Part shown: in pieces, positions 15,528-23,124 of the stretch | Layout of the letters: each line of letters opens with the position of its first letter | Numbering within the stretch: position 1 is the first letter of the stretch | Assembly (NCBI GenBank): GCA_025055215.1 | Contig: JANWYO010000239.1 | Span: 1 to 35,442 of the forward strand | Direction: 5' to 3' | Source: Gemmataceae bacterium | GTDB taxonomy: Bacteria; Planctomycetota; Planctomycetia; Gemmatales; Gemmataceae | DNA: 35,442 nucleotides | Program-made: the position numbers and the translations under genes | Notes under the pieces: model-generated | Databases searched by the model: none | The model's input: only the letters and a program-made list of their open reading frames with translations | Told to the model about the DNA's origin: nothing

Positions 15528-16628
15528 TCAGCGCTTGCGGCGACTGAAGCATGTCGGGTCCAGGCGGATCGCCTCCAGTGCCAGCCGCCGGGCGTCGTCC
15601 AGCCGGCCCTCGCGGCAGGCCTCGTGGTATTGGCGGAGCAGGCTGCGGACCTGCTGCGGCCGCTCGTCCACCGGCCCAAACTGGGCGGGCACTACAGCCG
15701 AGCTGCTGGCCGAGGGGGATGGGCTAGCCGCGTCCAGGACGCGGATCGCGCGGTGCGGCACCGCCGGCGATGCCGGCCCCTCCACAATCCGCGGGGTCAC
15801 GGTCAGGAGCACGCAGTGGGTTTCGACGTCGCAATACTCCGTCGTGAACCAATGGCCGACCCACGGCAGGCTGCTCAGCAGCGGTACGCCGATGGTGTGG
15901 CAGACCTCCCTGTCCATGAGGTAGCCACCCAATACGGCCGTCTGGCCGTCGCGGACTTCGAGAGTGGTATCAAGCGTCAGGGTGGTAAAGAGCGGCTGCT
16001 CGATGACATGGCCGGCAACCTTGCGGGGGCGCAGATCGTCGACGGAGGTGATGGCCGTCGTCACTCCCACTTGGGGCACGTCGCCGGGTGCCAGCTGGGA
16101 GAAGGTGCCCCGCAATCGAATCTGGACCGTCTGACGATCCGCCGCCACCGTGGGGCGCAGCGACAGGTCGATCCCCACGGGGAAGATTTCCTCTTTGGGA
16201 AGATAGGCGATGCCGGTGCCAACGGCCCTGATCTCCAACCCCGTCGTAAACTTCACCCGGTCCACGAGCTGAAACTCCACCGGCTTTCCATCCTCCGCCG
16301 TCAATCGCGGTGTCTGTGTTAGAGCGGAGCGGCTATCTCGCCGCAACTGGTCCAGCAGGGCCGCGAACTCCTTCCGTGTCAGGATAGTCAAGGGAGCGGC
16401 CTGGCAGGGCTGCCCCGGCTCGACCACTTCCTTGCAGGGAATGCCAAATGTTTCGGTAAGACTTTCGGCCAACTCCGCCGAAACGCTCAAGAGGTGAACC
16501 TCGAGCAGGACGCGGCGTAAGGCAGTGCGATCGGAGACGGTCGCCTCGGGCGATCGCGCCGGAGCGGCCAGGGGGTGGAGTCCCAGGCACAGGAACAGGC
16601 AGCCGATAACGAGCAGTCTGCGGATCAT
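15528..16628 (-). CDS. short secretin-like (type II/III secretion) protein
   Basis: A 366-residue exported protein. Residues 1-25 are a signal peptide. The region about 130-290 matches the beta-domain of bacterial secretins: FTTGLEIRAVGTGI, DLSLRPTVAADRQTVQIRL, then LEVRDGQTAVLGGYLMDRE, and the gate-like ending VPLLSSLPWVGHWF followed by ETHCVLLTVTPRIVE. Typical secretins have several N-domains before this; here only about 100 residues of other sequence precede it. The C-terminal 40 residues (ARRLALEAIRLDP) look like a TPR-type helix pair. The ATG at 16628 has GGAGG 8 nt upstream, and a promoter lies at 16668-16695. It may form an outer-membrane ring or may have lost that role; no other secretion genes adjoin it. 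Confidence 0.78.
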   Translation of the reverse strand: MIRRLLVIGCLFLCLGLHPLAAPARSPEATVSDRTALRRVLLEVHLLSVSAELAESLTETFGIPCKEVVEPGQPCQAAPLTILTRKEFAALLDQLRRDSRSALTQTPRLTAEDGKPVEFQLVDRVKFTTGLEIRAVGTGIAYLPKEEIFPVGIDLSLRPTVAADRQTVQIRLRGTFSQLAPGDVPQVGVTTAITSVDDLRPRKVAGHVIEQPLFTTLTLDTTLEVRDGQTAVLGGYLMDREVCHTIGVPLLSSLPWVGHWFTTEYCDVETHCVLLTVTPRIVEGPASPAVPHRAIRVLDAASPSPSASSSAVVPAQFGPVDERPQQVRSLLRQYHEACREGRLDDARRLALEAIRLDPTCFSRRKR

Positions 16629-16667
16629 GGGCCGAGCCTCCGTTCCGGGAAGTGGGCGAGACACCTC

Positions 16668-16695
16668 TCTATACCCATCGACCCGCCGCAAACAA
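16668..16695 (-). promoter_or_regulatory. promoter of the secretin-like gene
   Basis: On the minus strand TTGTTT (16695-16690) and TATAGA (16673-16668) are separated by 16 bp, about 40 bp upstream of the ATG. Just upstream of the -35 box, GAGTTG-GAA-CAACTC (16699-16713) is a perfect 6-bp inverted repeat, a possible operator. Confidence 0.5.
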
Positions 16696-16805
16696 GACGA
16701 GTTGGAACAACTCCGCCCGCGCCTCGTCGTATGGCGCTCATCCACAGTTGGACGATCAGCGTCGAGGGCGGGATGAGAGATCGATCAGGAATCGATGACC
16801 CGTGC

Positions 16806-19394
16806 TCAACGACGGCCAGCCACGAAGGCGCCGAAAAGCCAAGACGGATCGAAGGCAAACATCTCGTCGAGCAGCGCGTATGTCAAGGGATTGAACGTGC
16901 GCACCAGCGGCGGTTGACCCCGCCCGGGCACCGTCACGAGCACCCAGTTACCTTGACCGTCGGTGTCGGCCGCTCCGACGCGGACGCCACTGGTGAACGG
17001 TGCGCCGCCGGGACTGAAGTAGAGCGAGTTACCGCTGGTCCCGTTGGGGGGATAAGCCATGAAACTGCCGATCAGGAAGACAATGGAGCTGGCCGGCGGC
17101 ACGACGCTGGTTCGGCCATTGAAAGTCTGGATGTGTGGCCCGCCGCCCTGCCCCGGACCGGTGACGACATCGAAAAAGCCGTCGCCGTTGAAATCGCCAC
17201 TGGCGACGAAGACGCCCCCGGTGAAGCGCGGGTCGTAGGCAAAAAAGCTGCCGATGGCACCCGGCATCTGCGTGGGCGGCCCGCCGGCGAGATTGAACAC
17301 GCGGACGTGCGGCCCGGCTCCCGGCCCGGCCCCGGCCACGACATCGAAGAAGCCGTCGCCGTTGATGTCGCCGGCCGCCACGCGGACACCGCCGCGGAAG
17401 GCCGGGTCAAACGCAAAGAAGCTGGCAAGGATAGAATTATCCTTGCCGCTGCGGACCATGACGTGCGGTCCACCACCGGCATCAGCACCGGTGATGATGT
17501 CGTCGAAGCCATCGTCATTCACGTCGCCGGAAGCCACGAAGAGCCCGCCGGTGAAGTTCGGTGCGTAGGCGAAGAAGCTGCGGAGAATCGACAGGTCGGC
17601 TCCGCTGTAGACGATGACGTGCGGCCCGCCCCCGGGGCCCGGGACGCAGATGATGTCTTGAGTGCCGTCGCCGTCGACGTCGCCACCCGCCACGCGGACG
17701 CCACCGCGGAAGTTGGCATCGTAAGCGAAGAATTCGTACATCAGTTGGCCCGGCACGTTCGGGCTGAAGACCCGGACCCACGGCGGCGCTCCGGCATCGG
17801 CGCCGACGGCATACGGCCGACCGATCGGCCCCTGGCTGCGGGGCACGACGGTGAAGTTCTGCGTTGCCGTCAGGCTCGGCCGAAGGGTGTCGGTGACGCG
17901 GACAAACTGGGAGCCGGGCGTATTCACGCGGATGTTGAACGTGCGCACACCCATGTCGGCGGGGACAAAGGTGTAATCTGGCGGCAAGCCGGCGAAGACG
18001 TCGGAGCTGTCGAAATGGACCGTGCCGGTGTAATTCGTGGCAATGCCGCCGCAGGGTGTCCGGGCTGTGACCGTGATTTGGAACGTCTGACCGGCAGTGA
18101 CCGTCACTGGAGCCGTGAGCTGGAGACTGGCCGCTGCCGGTTGGTCGTTGTTGATAAAAACCGTCACATTGTTCAGGTTGGTATTGGCGACGGCCACGTC
18201 CGGCGCGCAATCGTTGTTGAAATCGCCGATGGCGAACTGGGTAGCACCCGACCCACCAGGCAGGGCGATGGGCCCATCCGGGTTCGGGACGAACGTACCG
18301 TCTCCCTTGCCGTTCAGGATGGTCAGGTTGTTGCTGCCGGTGTTCAGCGACATGATGTCCAGGAAGCCGTCGCCGTTGAAGTCGGCCAGGCGCACCAGGA
18401 CCGGCGTGATCATGCTGCCGGTGAACATACCGTTGGTGGTGTAAGTCGTCATCGGGCCGAAGCTGGTGGCGTTGATGTTCGTGGTGGCTTTACCGAGCAA
18501 CACGCCGATGTTGTTGCTGCCGCTGTTGGCCACGATGATGTCGAGCAAGCCGTCCTGGTTGACGTCCACCAGCTGCAAGCCGCGCGGCCCCGAACCCACT
18601 GGGAAAGTGAAGGGGAAATTGATGATCGAGCCAGTCCCCTGGGCGACCGATACCGAGTTGTTGCTGAAGTTTGAGACGGCCACGTCGAGGAAACTATCCG
18701 GATTGACCCGGCCGACCGCCAAGCCGGCTGGTGTCGTGCCGAACGGCAGAATGATCGGGGTTCCACCGAATTTTCCCTTGCCGTCGTTCAGCAGCACAGA
18801 CGCGTTGTTGGAAACCGCGTTGGCCGTGATCAGGTCATCAAAACCGTCGTTATTGAAGTCGGCGGCCAAGACCACGAGAGGACCACTTCCGCCGGTCGGG
18901 TACGACGTTGGCGGTTGAAGCACCCCGGTGGGGGCGGCGAGGAGAACAGTAACCGTCGTGCCCGGAACGATGGTCATCCCGCTCTGCATTGAGCTGTTGG
19001 CCAGAGCGACGTCCGATTTGCCGTTCTTGTCCAAGTCCGCGACGACCATCCAACCCGGAAATTGATTGGCCGACCCCGGAAAGTTGGTCGGGCCGTTGAA
19101 GGTGACGACGCCGGGCGGATTGGGGAGGCCGCCGTTGCCCAGCAGGACACTGACGAAGCCTCCGCCAGCCGTGGCGATGTCCGTGGCCCCGTCGCCGTTG
19201 AAGTCCCCGACGCCGATGGCCACCGGACCGGTGGCCACGCCGAAATTCGGCAGGGCGGTGAAGGTCAGCAGCTCCCGCCCTTCCAGCACCTCAAAGCTCG
19301 GATGAAACGTCGGCCGGCGGACGACAGACCGCTGCGATCGTTTTCCGGCACGTCCCTTTCGGCTCAGCCACGACAGGCTCCAGCGACCCAGCAT
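16806..19394 (-). CDS. FG-GAP/VCBS repeat surface protein with LEPR-XLL-like motif
   Basis: An 862-residue protein. Its N-terminus is basic and ends with FEVLEGRELL (residues 34-43), a form of the planctomycete LEPR-XLL motif found on large surface or exported proteins. Residues about 50-400 hold FG-GAP/VCBS repeats with calcium-type loops (DFNGDG, DLDKNG, DFNNDG, DVNQDG), resembling half a beta-propeller. About 410-515 is an Ig-like domain (VTVTAGQTFQITVTA). From about 530 to the end, near-identical repeats of about 60 residues have the pattern FFAYDP.F.GGV.VA.GD.NGDG..D...G.G.GGGPHV. The ATG at 19394 (GGGAG 6 nt upstream) is preferred; ATG at 19451 and TTG at 19475 are upstream options. The function is likely surface or adhesion, but unknown. 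Confidence 0.85.
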   Translation of the reverse strand: MLGRWSLSWLSRKGRAGKRSQRSVVRRPTFHPSFEVLEGRELLTFTALPNFGVATGPVAIGVGDFNGDGATDIATAGGGFVSVLLGNGGLPNPPGVVTFNGPTNFPGSANQFPGWMVVADLDKNGKSDVALANSSMQSGMTIVPGTTVTVLLAAPTGVLQPPTSYPTGGSGPLVVLAADFNNDGFDDLITANAVSNNASVLLNDGKGKFGGTPIILPFGTTPAGLAVGRVNPDSFLDVAVSNFSNNSVSVAQGTGSIINFPFTFPVGSGPRGLQLVDVNQDGLLDIIVANSGSNNIGVLLGKATTNINATSFGPMTTYTTNGMFTGSMITPVLVRLADFNGDGFLDIMSLNTGSNNLTILNGKGDGTFVPNPDGPIALPGGSGATQFAIGDFNNDCAPDVAVANTNLNNVTVFINNDQPAAASLQLTAPVTVTAGQTFQITVTARTPCGGIATNYTGTVHFDSSDVFAGLPPDYTFVPADMGVRTFNIRVNTPGSQFVRVTDTLRPSLTATQNFTVVPRSQGPIGRPYAVGADAGAPPWVRVFSPNVPGQLMYEFFAYDANFRGGVRVAGGDVDGDGTQDIICVPGPGGGPHVIVYSGADLSILRSFFAYAPNFTGGLFVASGDVNDDGFDDIITGADAGGGPHVMVRSGKDNSILASFFAFDPAFRGGVRVAAGDINGDGFFDVVAGAGPGAGPHVRVFNLAGGPPTQMPGAIGSFFAYDPRFTGGVFVASGDFNGDGFFDVVTGPGQGGGPHIQTFNGRTSVVPPASSIVFLIGSFMAYPPNGTSGNSLYFSPGGAPFTSGVRVGAADTDGQGNWVLVTVPGRGQPPLVRTFNPLTYALLDEMFAFDPSWLFGAFVAGRR

Positions 19395-19729
19395 AGTCAG
19401 CTCCCGATGTCGGCTCCTTGTCCGGCTAGTCCCAGACTTTAATCCATTCATCCCCTTTTTTTGTGGCCCTGTCAACTCTGGAGTTCTGTTTCCGCCCGGC
19501 AGGTTGGGTAAAGTGGCCCCGCTATGCCAACGATGCCAGGAGGACCGAAATGGTCCACGCTCGGCCTGGTGGACACATCGTCTCCTTAACCGACGGAGAC
19601 CGGTGCGAAGCTTGCGCGGTTTTACGGGATTTTTCTCACTTGCCGCTTGTCCCCAGCGGGCGGAACGAGGGACAATGCAGCGGGACGAGGACCGATCCCG
19701 GCGGCGTTCGTCAGCATGGGAGTCGAGAC
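19395..19729. other. divergent intergenic region
   Basis: Between the FG-GAP gene (minus) and the Rieske gene (plus). A perfect TTGACA lies on the minus strand at 19475-19470, but the best -10 (ATGAAT, 18 bp away) is poor, so a promoter for the FG-GAP gene is only possible. An inverted repeat TTGTCCC/GGGACAA (19647-19653/19669-19675) lies 55 bp before the Rieske ATG and could bind a regulator. No gene is visible. Confidence 0.4.
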
Positions 19730-20836
19730 ATGGCGAGCCAAGCCCCTCAGCGGTTTGACGCTTCGTTACCTCTGGAAAGGGCCTGGGGATTGCCGAGCTG
19801 TTGCTATCTCGATCCGGCCTGGGCCGAGGCGGAACGGCGACACATCTTTGGTCAAACGTGGCAGGCAGTGGCTCGGGTGGATCAGCTGGCGTCCCCGGGA
19901 GATTTTGTCACCGTCGATCTGGCAGGCGAGCCGATCGTCCTGTGGCGGGACCACGAGGGGAGCTTACGGGCCTTTTACAACGTCTGCCGCCATCGGGCCG
20001 CCGTGCTGCTCAGTGAAGAAACCGGGAAGCTCGCCCATGTGCGCTGCCCGTATCACGGTTGGACCTACGACTTGGCCGGCAACTTGCGTGGTACCCCGGA
20101 GTTTGACGGCGTGGCCGACTTCCGCCGCGACGATTTCGGTTTGGTTCCCGTGGCGGTGGACGTGTGGGGCCCGATTGTCTGGGTCCATCTGGGCTTACCG
20201 GTGCCACTGCACGCATACCTGGCGCCGCTGCCGGAACAAAGCGCCAGATTGGGCCTGGAAACGCTGCGCTTCGTCGAACGGCGGACCTACCACTTGGCGT
20301 GCAACTGGAAGGTGTTCGTCGATAACTACCTCGACGGCGGGTACCACATCCCGCCTGTACATCCGGAACTGGCGGATTGCCTCGATTATCGCCACTATCA
20401 GACCACGGTGGCCGGCTTTACCAGCCTTCAGTGCGGGCCGTTGACTTCCGGGCAAGGGCTGCGCCCTGGCGACCGAGCCTACTATTGGTGGGTCTTCCCC
20501 AACTTCATGATTAACGCCTACCGCGGCGTCATGGACACGAACTGGGTGGTGCCACTCGATGCCGGCCGTTGTCGCGTGGTCATCGACTTTTATTTCGCCG
20601 AGACCGAGGGCGAGGCCGCACGAAGCTTCATGGCCGAGAGCATCGCCTTGGCGGAGCGAATCCAGCAAGAGGACATCGCCATCTGCGAAGCGGTGCAACG
20701 CGGCTTGGCTAGCCGCTCATACACCGCGGGCCGCTTCAGCGTCCGCCGTGAGGCAGCCGTGTACCACTTCCACCGCCTGGTTCACGAGCGTCTTACTGTC
20801 CAGCAGGCAGCGGAGGGGCCGACGTCCGCGGGATGA
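19730..20836 (+). CDS. Rieske non-heme iron oxygenase alpha subunit, choline-monooxygenase-like
   Basis: A 368-residue ring-hydroxylating-type oxygenase. The Rieske [2Fe-2S] ligands are C86-x-H88 and C106-x2-H109 (CRHRA... and CPYHGW). The mononuclear iron site is NWKVFVDNYLDGGYHIPPVH (192-211) with H206 and H211; the third ligand is probably D315 in QQEDIAICEAVQRGL. The NWKVF.DNYLDGGYH form is closer to choline monooxygenase and betaine demethylase than to aromatic dioxygenases. Such enzymes need a reductase and ferredoxin, and none lies nearby. The ATG at 19730 has GGGAG 7 nt upstream; the frame is open for 89 more codons upstream but those show no similarity to the family. It converges on the zinc-ribbon gene with a 13-bp gap. 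Confidence 0.9.
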   Translation: MASQAPQRFDASLPLERAWGLPSCCYLDPAWAEAERRHIFGQTWQAVARVDQLASPGDFVTVDLAGEPIVLWRDHEGSLRAFYNVCRHRAAVLLSEETGKLAHVRCPYHGWTYDLAGNLRGTPEFDGVADFRRDDFGLVPVAVDVWGPIVWVHLGLPVPLHAYLAPLPEQSARLGLETLRFVERRTYHLACNWKVFVDNYLDGGYHIPPVHPELADCLDYRHYQTTVAGFTSLQCGPLTSGQGLRPGDRAYYWWVFPNFMINAYRGVMDTNWVVPLDAGRCRVVIDFYFAETEGEAARSFMAESIALAERIQQEDIAICEAVQRGLASRSYTAGRFSVRREAAVYHFHRLVHERLTVQQAAEGPTSAG

Positions 20837-20849
20837 GGAGCGGCAGCGA

Positions 20850-21161
20850 TCAATTCTTGCTGAAGTCGAACTTGTGGGCCGCCTCTTTGCCGAGCGGGTC
20901 GCGGACGAACTTCTTGTGGCATTCCGGGCAGAGGTCGTAGCGAAAGGTCTTATAAGAAGGTGACACTGCGTCGGGATCGACGAGATTGGCTTCTTCGTCG
21001 CGGAGCAGCTGGCTTAGGGCTTCCATGTGGTCGTCGTCGAGGTCGTCCTCGGTGATTTCCGCGGGGTCGTCGGCGGCAAACACCTCCAGCTTGACGACAT
21101 AACGGCACTCGCTTCCGGGCGTGAGTTCCTTGCCACACAGATCACACGTGAAATGGACCAT
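20850..21161 (-). CDS. small zinc-ribbon-like protein
   Basis: A 103-residue protein with two cysteine pairs, CDLCGKEL near residue 6 and CPECHKKF near 83, which fit one zinc site closed by an acidic helix-rich middle (EITEDDLDDDHMEALSQLL). The sequence ends DFSKN. I do not recognise a named family; similar small ribbon proteins are common in planctomycetes. The ATG at 21161 is the only sensible start: the frame extends upstream to 21455 but that part has no similarity to the rest, and GGAGG lies 11 nt before this ATG (a rather long spacing). It could bind nucleic acid or another protein. Confidence 0.75.
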   Translation of the reverse strand: MVHFTCDLCGKELTPGSECRYVVKLEVFAADDPAEITEDDLDDDHMEALSQLLRDEEANLVDPDAVSPSYKTFRYDLCPECHKKFVRDPLGKEAAHKFDFSKN

Positions 21162-21374
21162 AGACGAGTGATCCTCCCCTAAACCCTCGGGCGCCACGAC
21201 GGGACTGGCGACCTGGGCGGAGCGTGCTCGTGTCCCCCGCCCTATCCATCCGTCGCAGGTTTGCCGCTTCGTGTCAAGCTGAATCTCTCCAAGACGAGGA
21301 AATTGTTCGGCTCTGAGGCTGGCCCCGGGATCGACGGGCTCTTCGACCCGTTGGGGGTGGACACGCGCGCCCGA

Positions 21375-21403
21375 TTGGACCACTTGGCGAGCAGCGGTAT
21401 CAT
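21375..21403 (+). promoter_or_regulatory. promoter of thiS-thiG
   Basis: TTGGAC (21375-21380) and TATCAT (21398-21403) are 17 bp apart, which puts the transcript start near 21410 and leaves a leader of only about 30 nt. That is too short for a thiamine-pyrophosphate riboswitch, and none of its conserved motifs is visible upstream. Confidence 0.65.
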
Positions 21404-21439
21404 GGTCAGAAACGCGCTTTCGATGCCGAGACCGAAGAC

Positions 21440-22474
21440 ATGCTCGAACTGACAATCAACGGCGAGCCGCAGACTTTGCCCGGGCCAGTCACCGTGGCCG
21501 AGCTGCTCGCTCGCCTGGGTTACGACCAACGGCGGATCGCGGTTGAGGTCAACCAGCAGGTCGTGCCGCGGGCGGAGCAGGAAAGCCGCACGCTCCGCTC
21601 GGGGGACGCGGTGGAAATCGTGACGCTCGTGGGCGGCGGCAGCGTGGCGGAGCCGGCGGACAAGCCGCTGGTCATCGGTTCCTTCCGCTTTCAGAGCCGA
21701 TTGATCACCGGCACGGGGAAGTATGCGTCTTACGAATTGATGCGGGACTGCCTGGAAGCCAGCGGCTGCGAAGTCACCACGGTGGCAGTACGCCGCGAGC
21801 GCCTCGTCGACCAGGCCGGCCGCAACATCCTCGACTTCCTCGACCTTCGGCGCTATACGATCCTGCCGAACACCGCCGGCTGCTTCAGCGCTGACGATGC
21901 CATCCGCCATGCCCGGCTGGCGCGAGAGCTTCTCAGCAATCTGGGAAATCCGGGTGCCTCGTGGGTGAAGCTGGAGTGTCTGGGTGATCCCAAGACCCTC
22001 CTGCCGGACCCGATTGCCACCCTCCAGGCAACCGAGCAACTGGTCAAGGAAGGGTTCCAAGTCCTGGTGTACACCACCGACGATCCGATCCTAGCCCGGC
22101 GGCTGAAGGCCGCCGGGGCCGTCAGCGTCATGCCCGCGGGCAGCCCCATCGGCAGTGGCCAGGGGATCCTCAACCCCAACAACATCCGCATCATCCTCGA
22201 ATACTTGAAGGATGGTGACCCCGACTACCCGGTGATCGTCGATGCCGGCGTCGGGACGGCCAGCGATGTCAGCGTGACGATGGAGCTAGGTTGCGACGGG
22301 GTGCTGCTCAACACGGCCATCGCCCACGCGCGCGACCCAGTGCGCATGGCCTGGGCCATGCGACACGCCTGCGTGGCGGGTCGGCTGGCGTACCTGGCTG
22401 GCCGCATCCCGCGTCGGCTTTATGCCCAAGCCTCCAGTCCCATGGAAGGTCGCATCGCCCCGGCGCGAGCCTAG
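21440..22474 (+). CDS. thiG: ThiS-ThiG fusion, sulfur carrier and thiazole synthase
   Basis: A 344-residue protein joining two steps of thiazole synthesis for thiamine. Residues 1-67 are ThiS ([33 protein letters not shown], ending VTLVGGG at 61-67). Residues about 77-335 are Thi[14 protein letters not shown], the Schiff-base lysine in WVKLECLGD (K177), [15 protein letters not shown] and [21 protein letters not shown]. In the usual arrangement ThiS ends in a free Gly-Gly that becomes a thiocarboxylate; here it is followed by SVAEPADK, so either cleavage or an altered chemistry is needed. Fusions of this kind are known. No other thi genes are in the window. The start has only a weak ribosome site. 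Confidence 0.93.
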   Translation: MLELTINGEPQTLPGPVTVAELLARLGYDQRRIAVEVNQQVVPRAEQESRTLRSGDAVEIVTLVGGGSVAEPADKPLVIGSFRFQSRLITGTGKYASYELMRDCLEASGCEVTTVAVRRERLVDQAGRNILDFLDLRRYTILPNTAGCFSADDAIRHARLARELLSNLGNPGASWVKLECLGDPKTLLPDPIATLQATEQLVKEGFQVLVYTTDDPILARRLKAAGAVSVMPAGSPIGSGQGILNPNNIRIILEYLKDGDPDYPVIVDAGVGTASDVSVTMELGCDGVLLNTAIAHARDPVRMAWAMRHACVAGRLAYLAGRIPRRLYAQASSPMEGRIAPARA

Positions 22475-22490
22475 CCGAAATCCCGAGACG

Positions 22491-22549
22491 TGGCCGGGCC
22501 AGACGACGGGCAGCCGTGGTCTGGGACGGGGCGCGGTCGCGCCCGGCCA
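22491..22549 (+). terminator. possible transcript-end structure after thiS-thiG
   Basis: TGGCCGGGC (22491-22499) pairs with GCCCGGCCA (22541-22549) around a 41-nt loop that itself contains a small GCGCGGTCGCGC hairpin. There is no T-run. It lies 17 bp after the stop codon. Confidence 0.3.
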
Positions 22550-22583
22550 TCAGCCCGAATGAAAGTTTCGAGAAAAAAGTTTT

Positions 22584-22612
22584 TTGACCCCCGGATGTTT
22601 CTGACCTATGCT
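22584..22612 (+). promoter_or_regulatory. promoter of the 60-residue membrane protein
   Basis: TTGACC (22584-22589) and TATGCT (22607-22612) are separated by 17 bp. An AT-rich run (22571-22585) precedes the -35 box, like an UP element. The transcript start falls near 22620, about 45 nt before the ATG. Confidence 0.7.
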
Positions 22613-22663
22613 TGATTGCGTTGGATCAACCCCTGCTGTTCTGTTCGGAGTCAGGGTCAGGCC

Positions 22664-22846
22664 ATGTTTTCCGTTCCCGTCCCGTTGGCGCAAGCCATGC
22701 CCACCCTGGCCGTGGCGGTGATTTATTGCATCTGGCACCGGGCCTCTGTGTACCTGCGTGCCCGCCGCGAACGGGTGCTGCGCGAACGCGTCACCTACAT
22801 GCTGTGGGTCATGGCGAACCAGATCGAGGATGACATCGAGGAATAA
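22664..22846 (+). CDS. small single-pass membrane protein (60 aa)
   Basis: A 60-residue protein with one hydrophobic segment (about 11-24, MPTLAVAVIYCIW), a strongly basic amphipathic stretch (RASVYLRARRERVLRERV) and an acidic C-terminus (NQIEDDIEE). AGGG lies 7 nt before the ATG. A promoter (22584-22612) and an intrinsic terminator (22875-22922) bracket it closely, so it forms its own transcription unit of about 300 bases. I do not recognise a family; the charge layout suggests a regulator or adaptor at the inner membrane, which is inference. Confidence 0.68.
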   Translation: MFSVPVPLAQAMPTLAVAVIYCIWHRASVYLRARRERVLRERVTYMLWVMANQIEDDIEE

Positions 22847-22874
22847 TCCTGGGTCGCCGAACGCACCTCCACCG

Positions 22875-22922
22875 AAACAGAGGTCTTCGTCGCGGCTAGT
22901 CCCGGCGAAACCTCTGTTTTTT
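22875..22922 (+). terminator. intrinsic terminator of the small membrane protein
   Basis: AAACAGAGGT (22875-22884) pairs perfectly with ACCTCTGTTT (22910-22919), with further pairing inside the loop (TTCGTCG against CGGCGAA, one G-U). Six T residues follow (22917-22922). Confidence 0.85.
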
Positions 22923-22946
22923 GCTTTCCCTTCGCCGGCGAAGCCG

Positions 22947-22975
22947 TTGACCGAGGCCGCCTGCCCCGTTAGATT
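22947..22975 (+). promoter_or_regulatory. promoter of hisF-pilT
   Basis: TTGACC (22947-22952) and TAGATT (22970-22975) are separated by 17 bp. Transcription should begin near 22982, leaving a leader of about 140 nt. That leader contains a stem of TCCTCC and GCGGCG paired with CGCCGC and GGAGGA (about 23018-23056) and an open frame continuous with hisF. Confidence 0.6.
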
Positions 22976-23124
22976 GAATGAGGTTGCTGCTTGATCTGCC
23001 TTGCTCGTCCGTGGTCCTCCCCTGGCGGCGCCAAGCCGGACGCCGCGGAGGAACCTGCGCGGCGGCAAGTCGCCACGAGTCCGTTCCTGAGCCAGCGTTC
23101 CGCGGCCATCCCGCGACGGGCCTG

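Noticed and set aside
16575-18674. A 699-codon plus-strand open frame opposite the FG-GAP gene
   Set aside because: It mirrors the codon bias of the repeat-rich FG-GAP gene on the other strand, has no family similarity and no ribosome site, and crosses several transcripts' ends.
22978-23124. 49-codon N-terminal extension of HisF
   Set aside because: The family starts at [13 protein letters not shown]; the extension shows no similarity and its ATG would precede the predicted transcript start.
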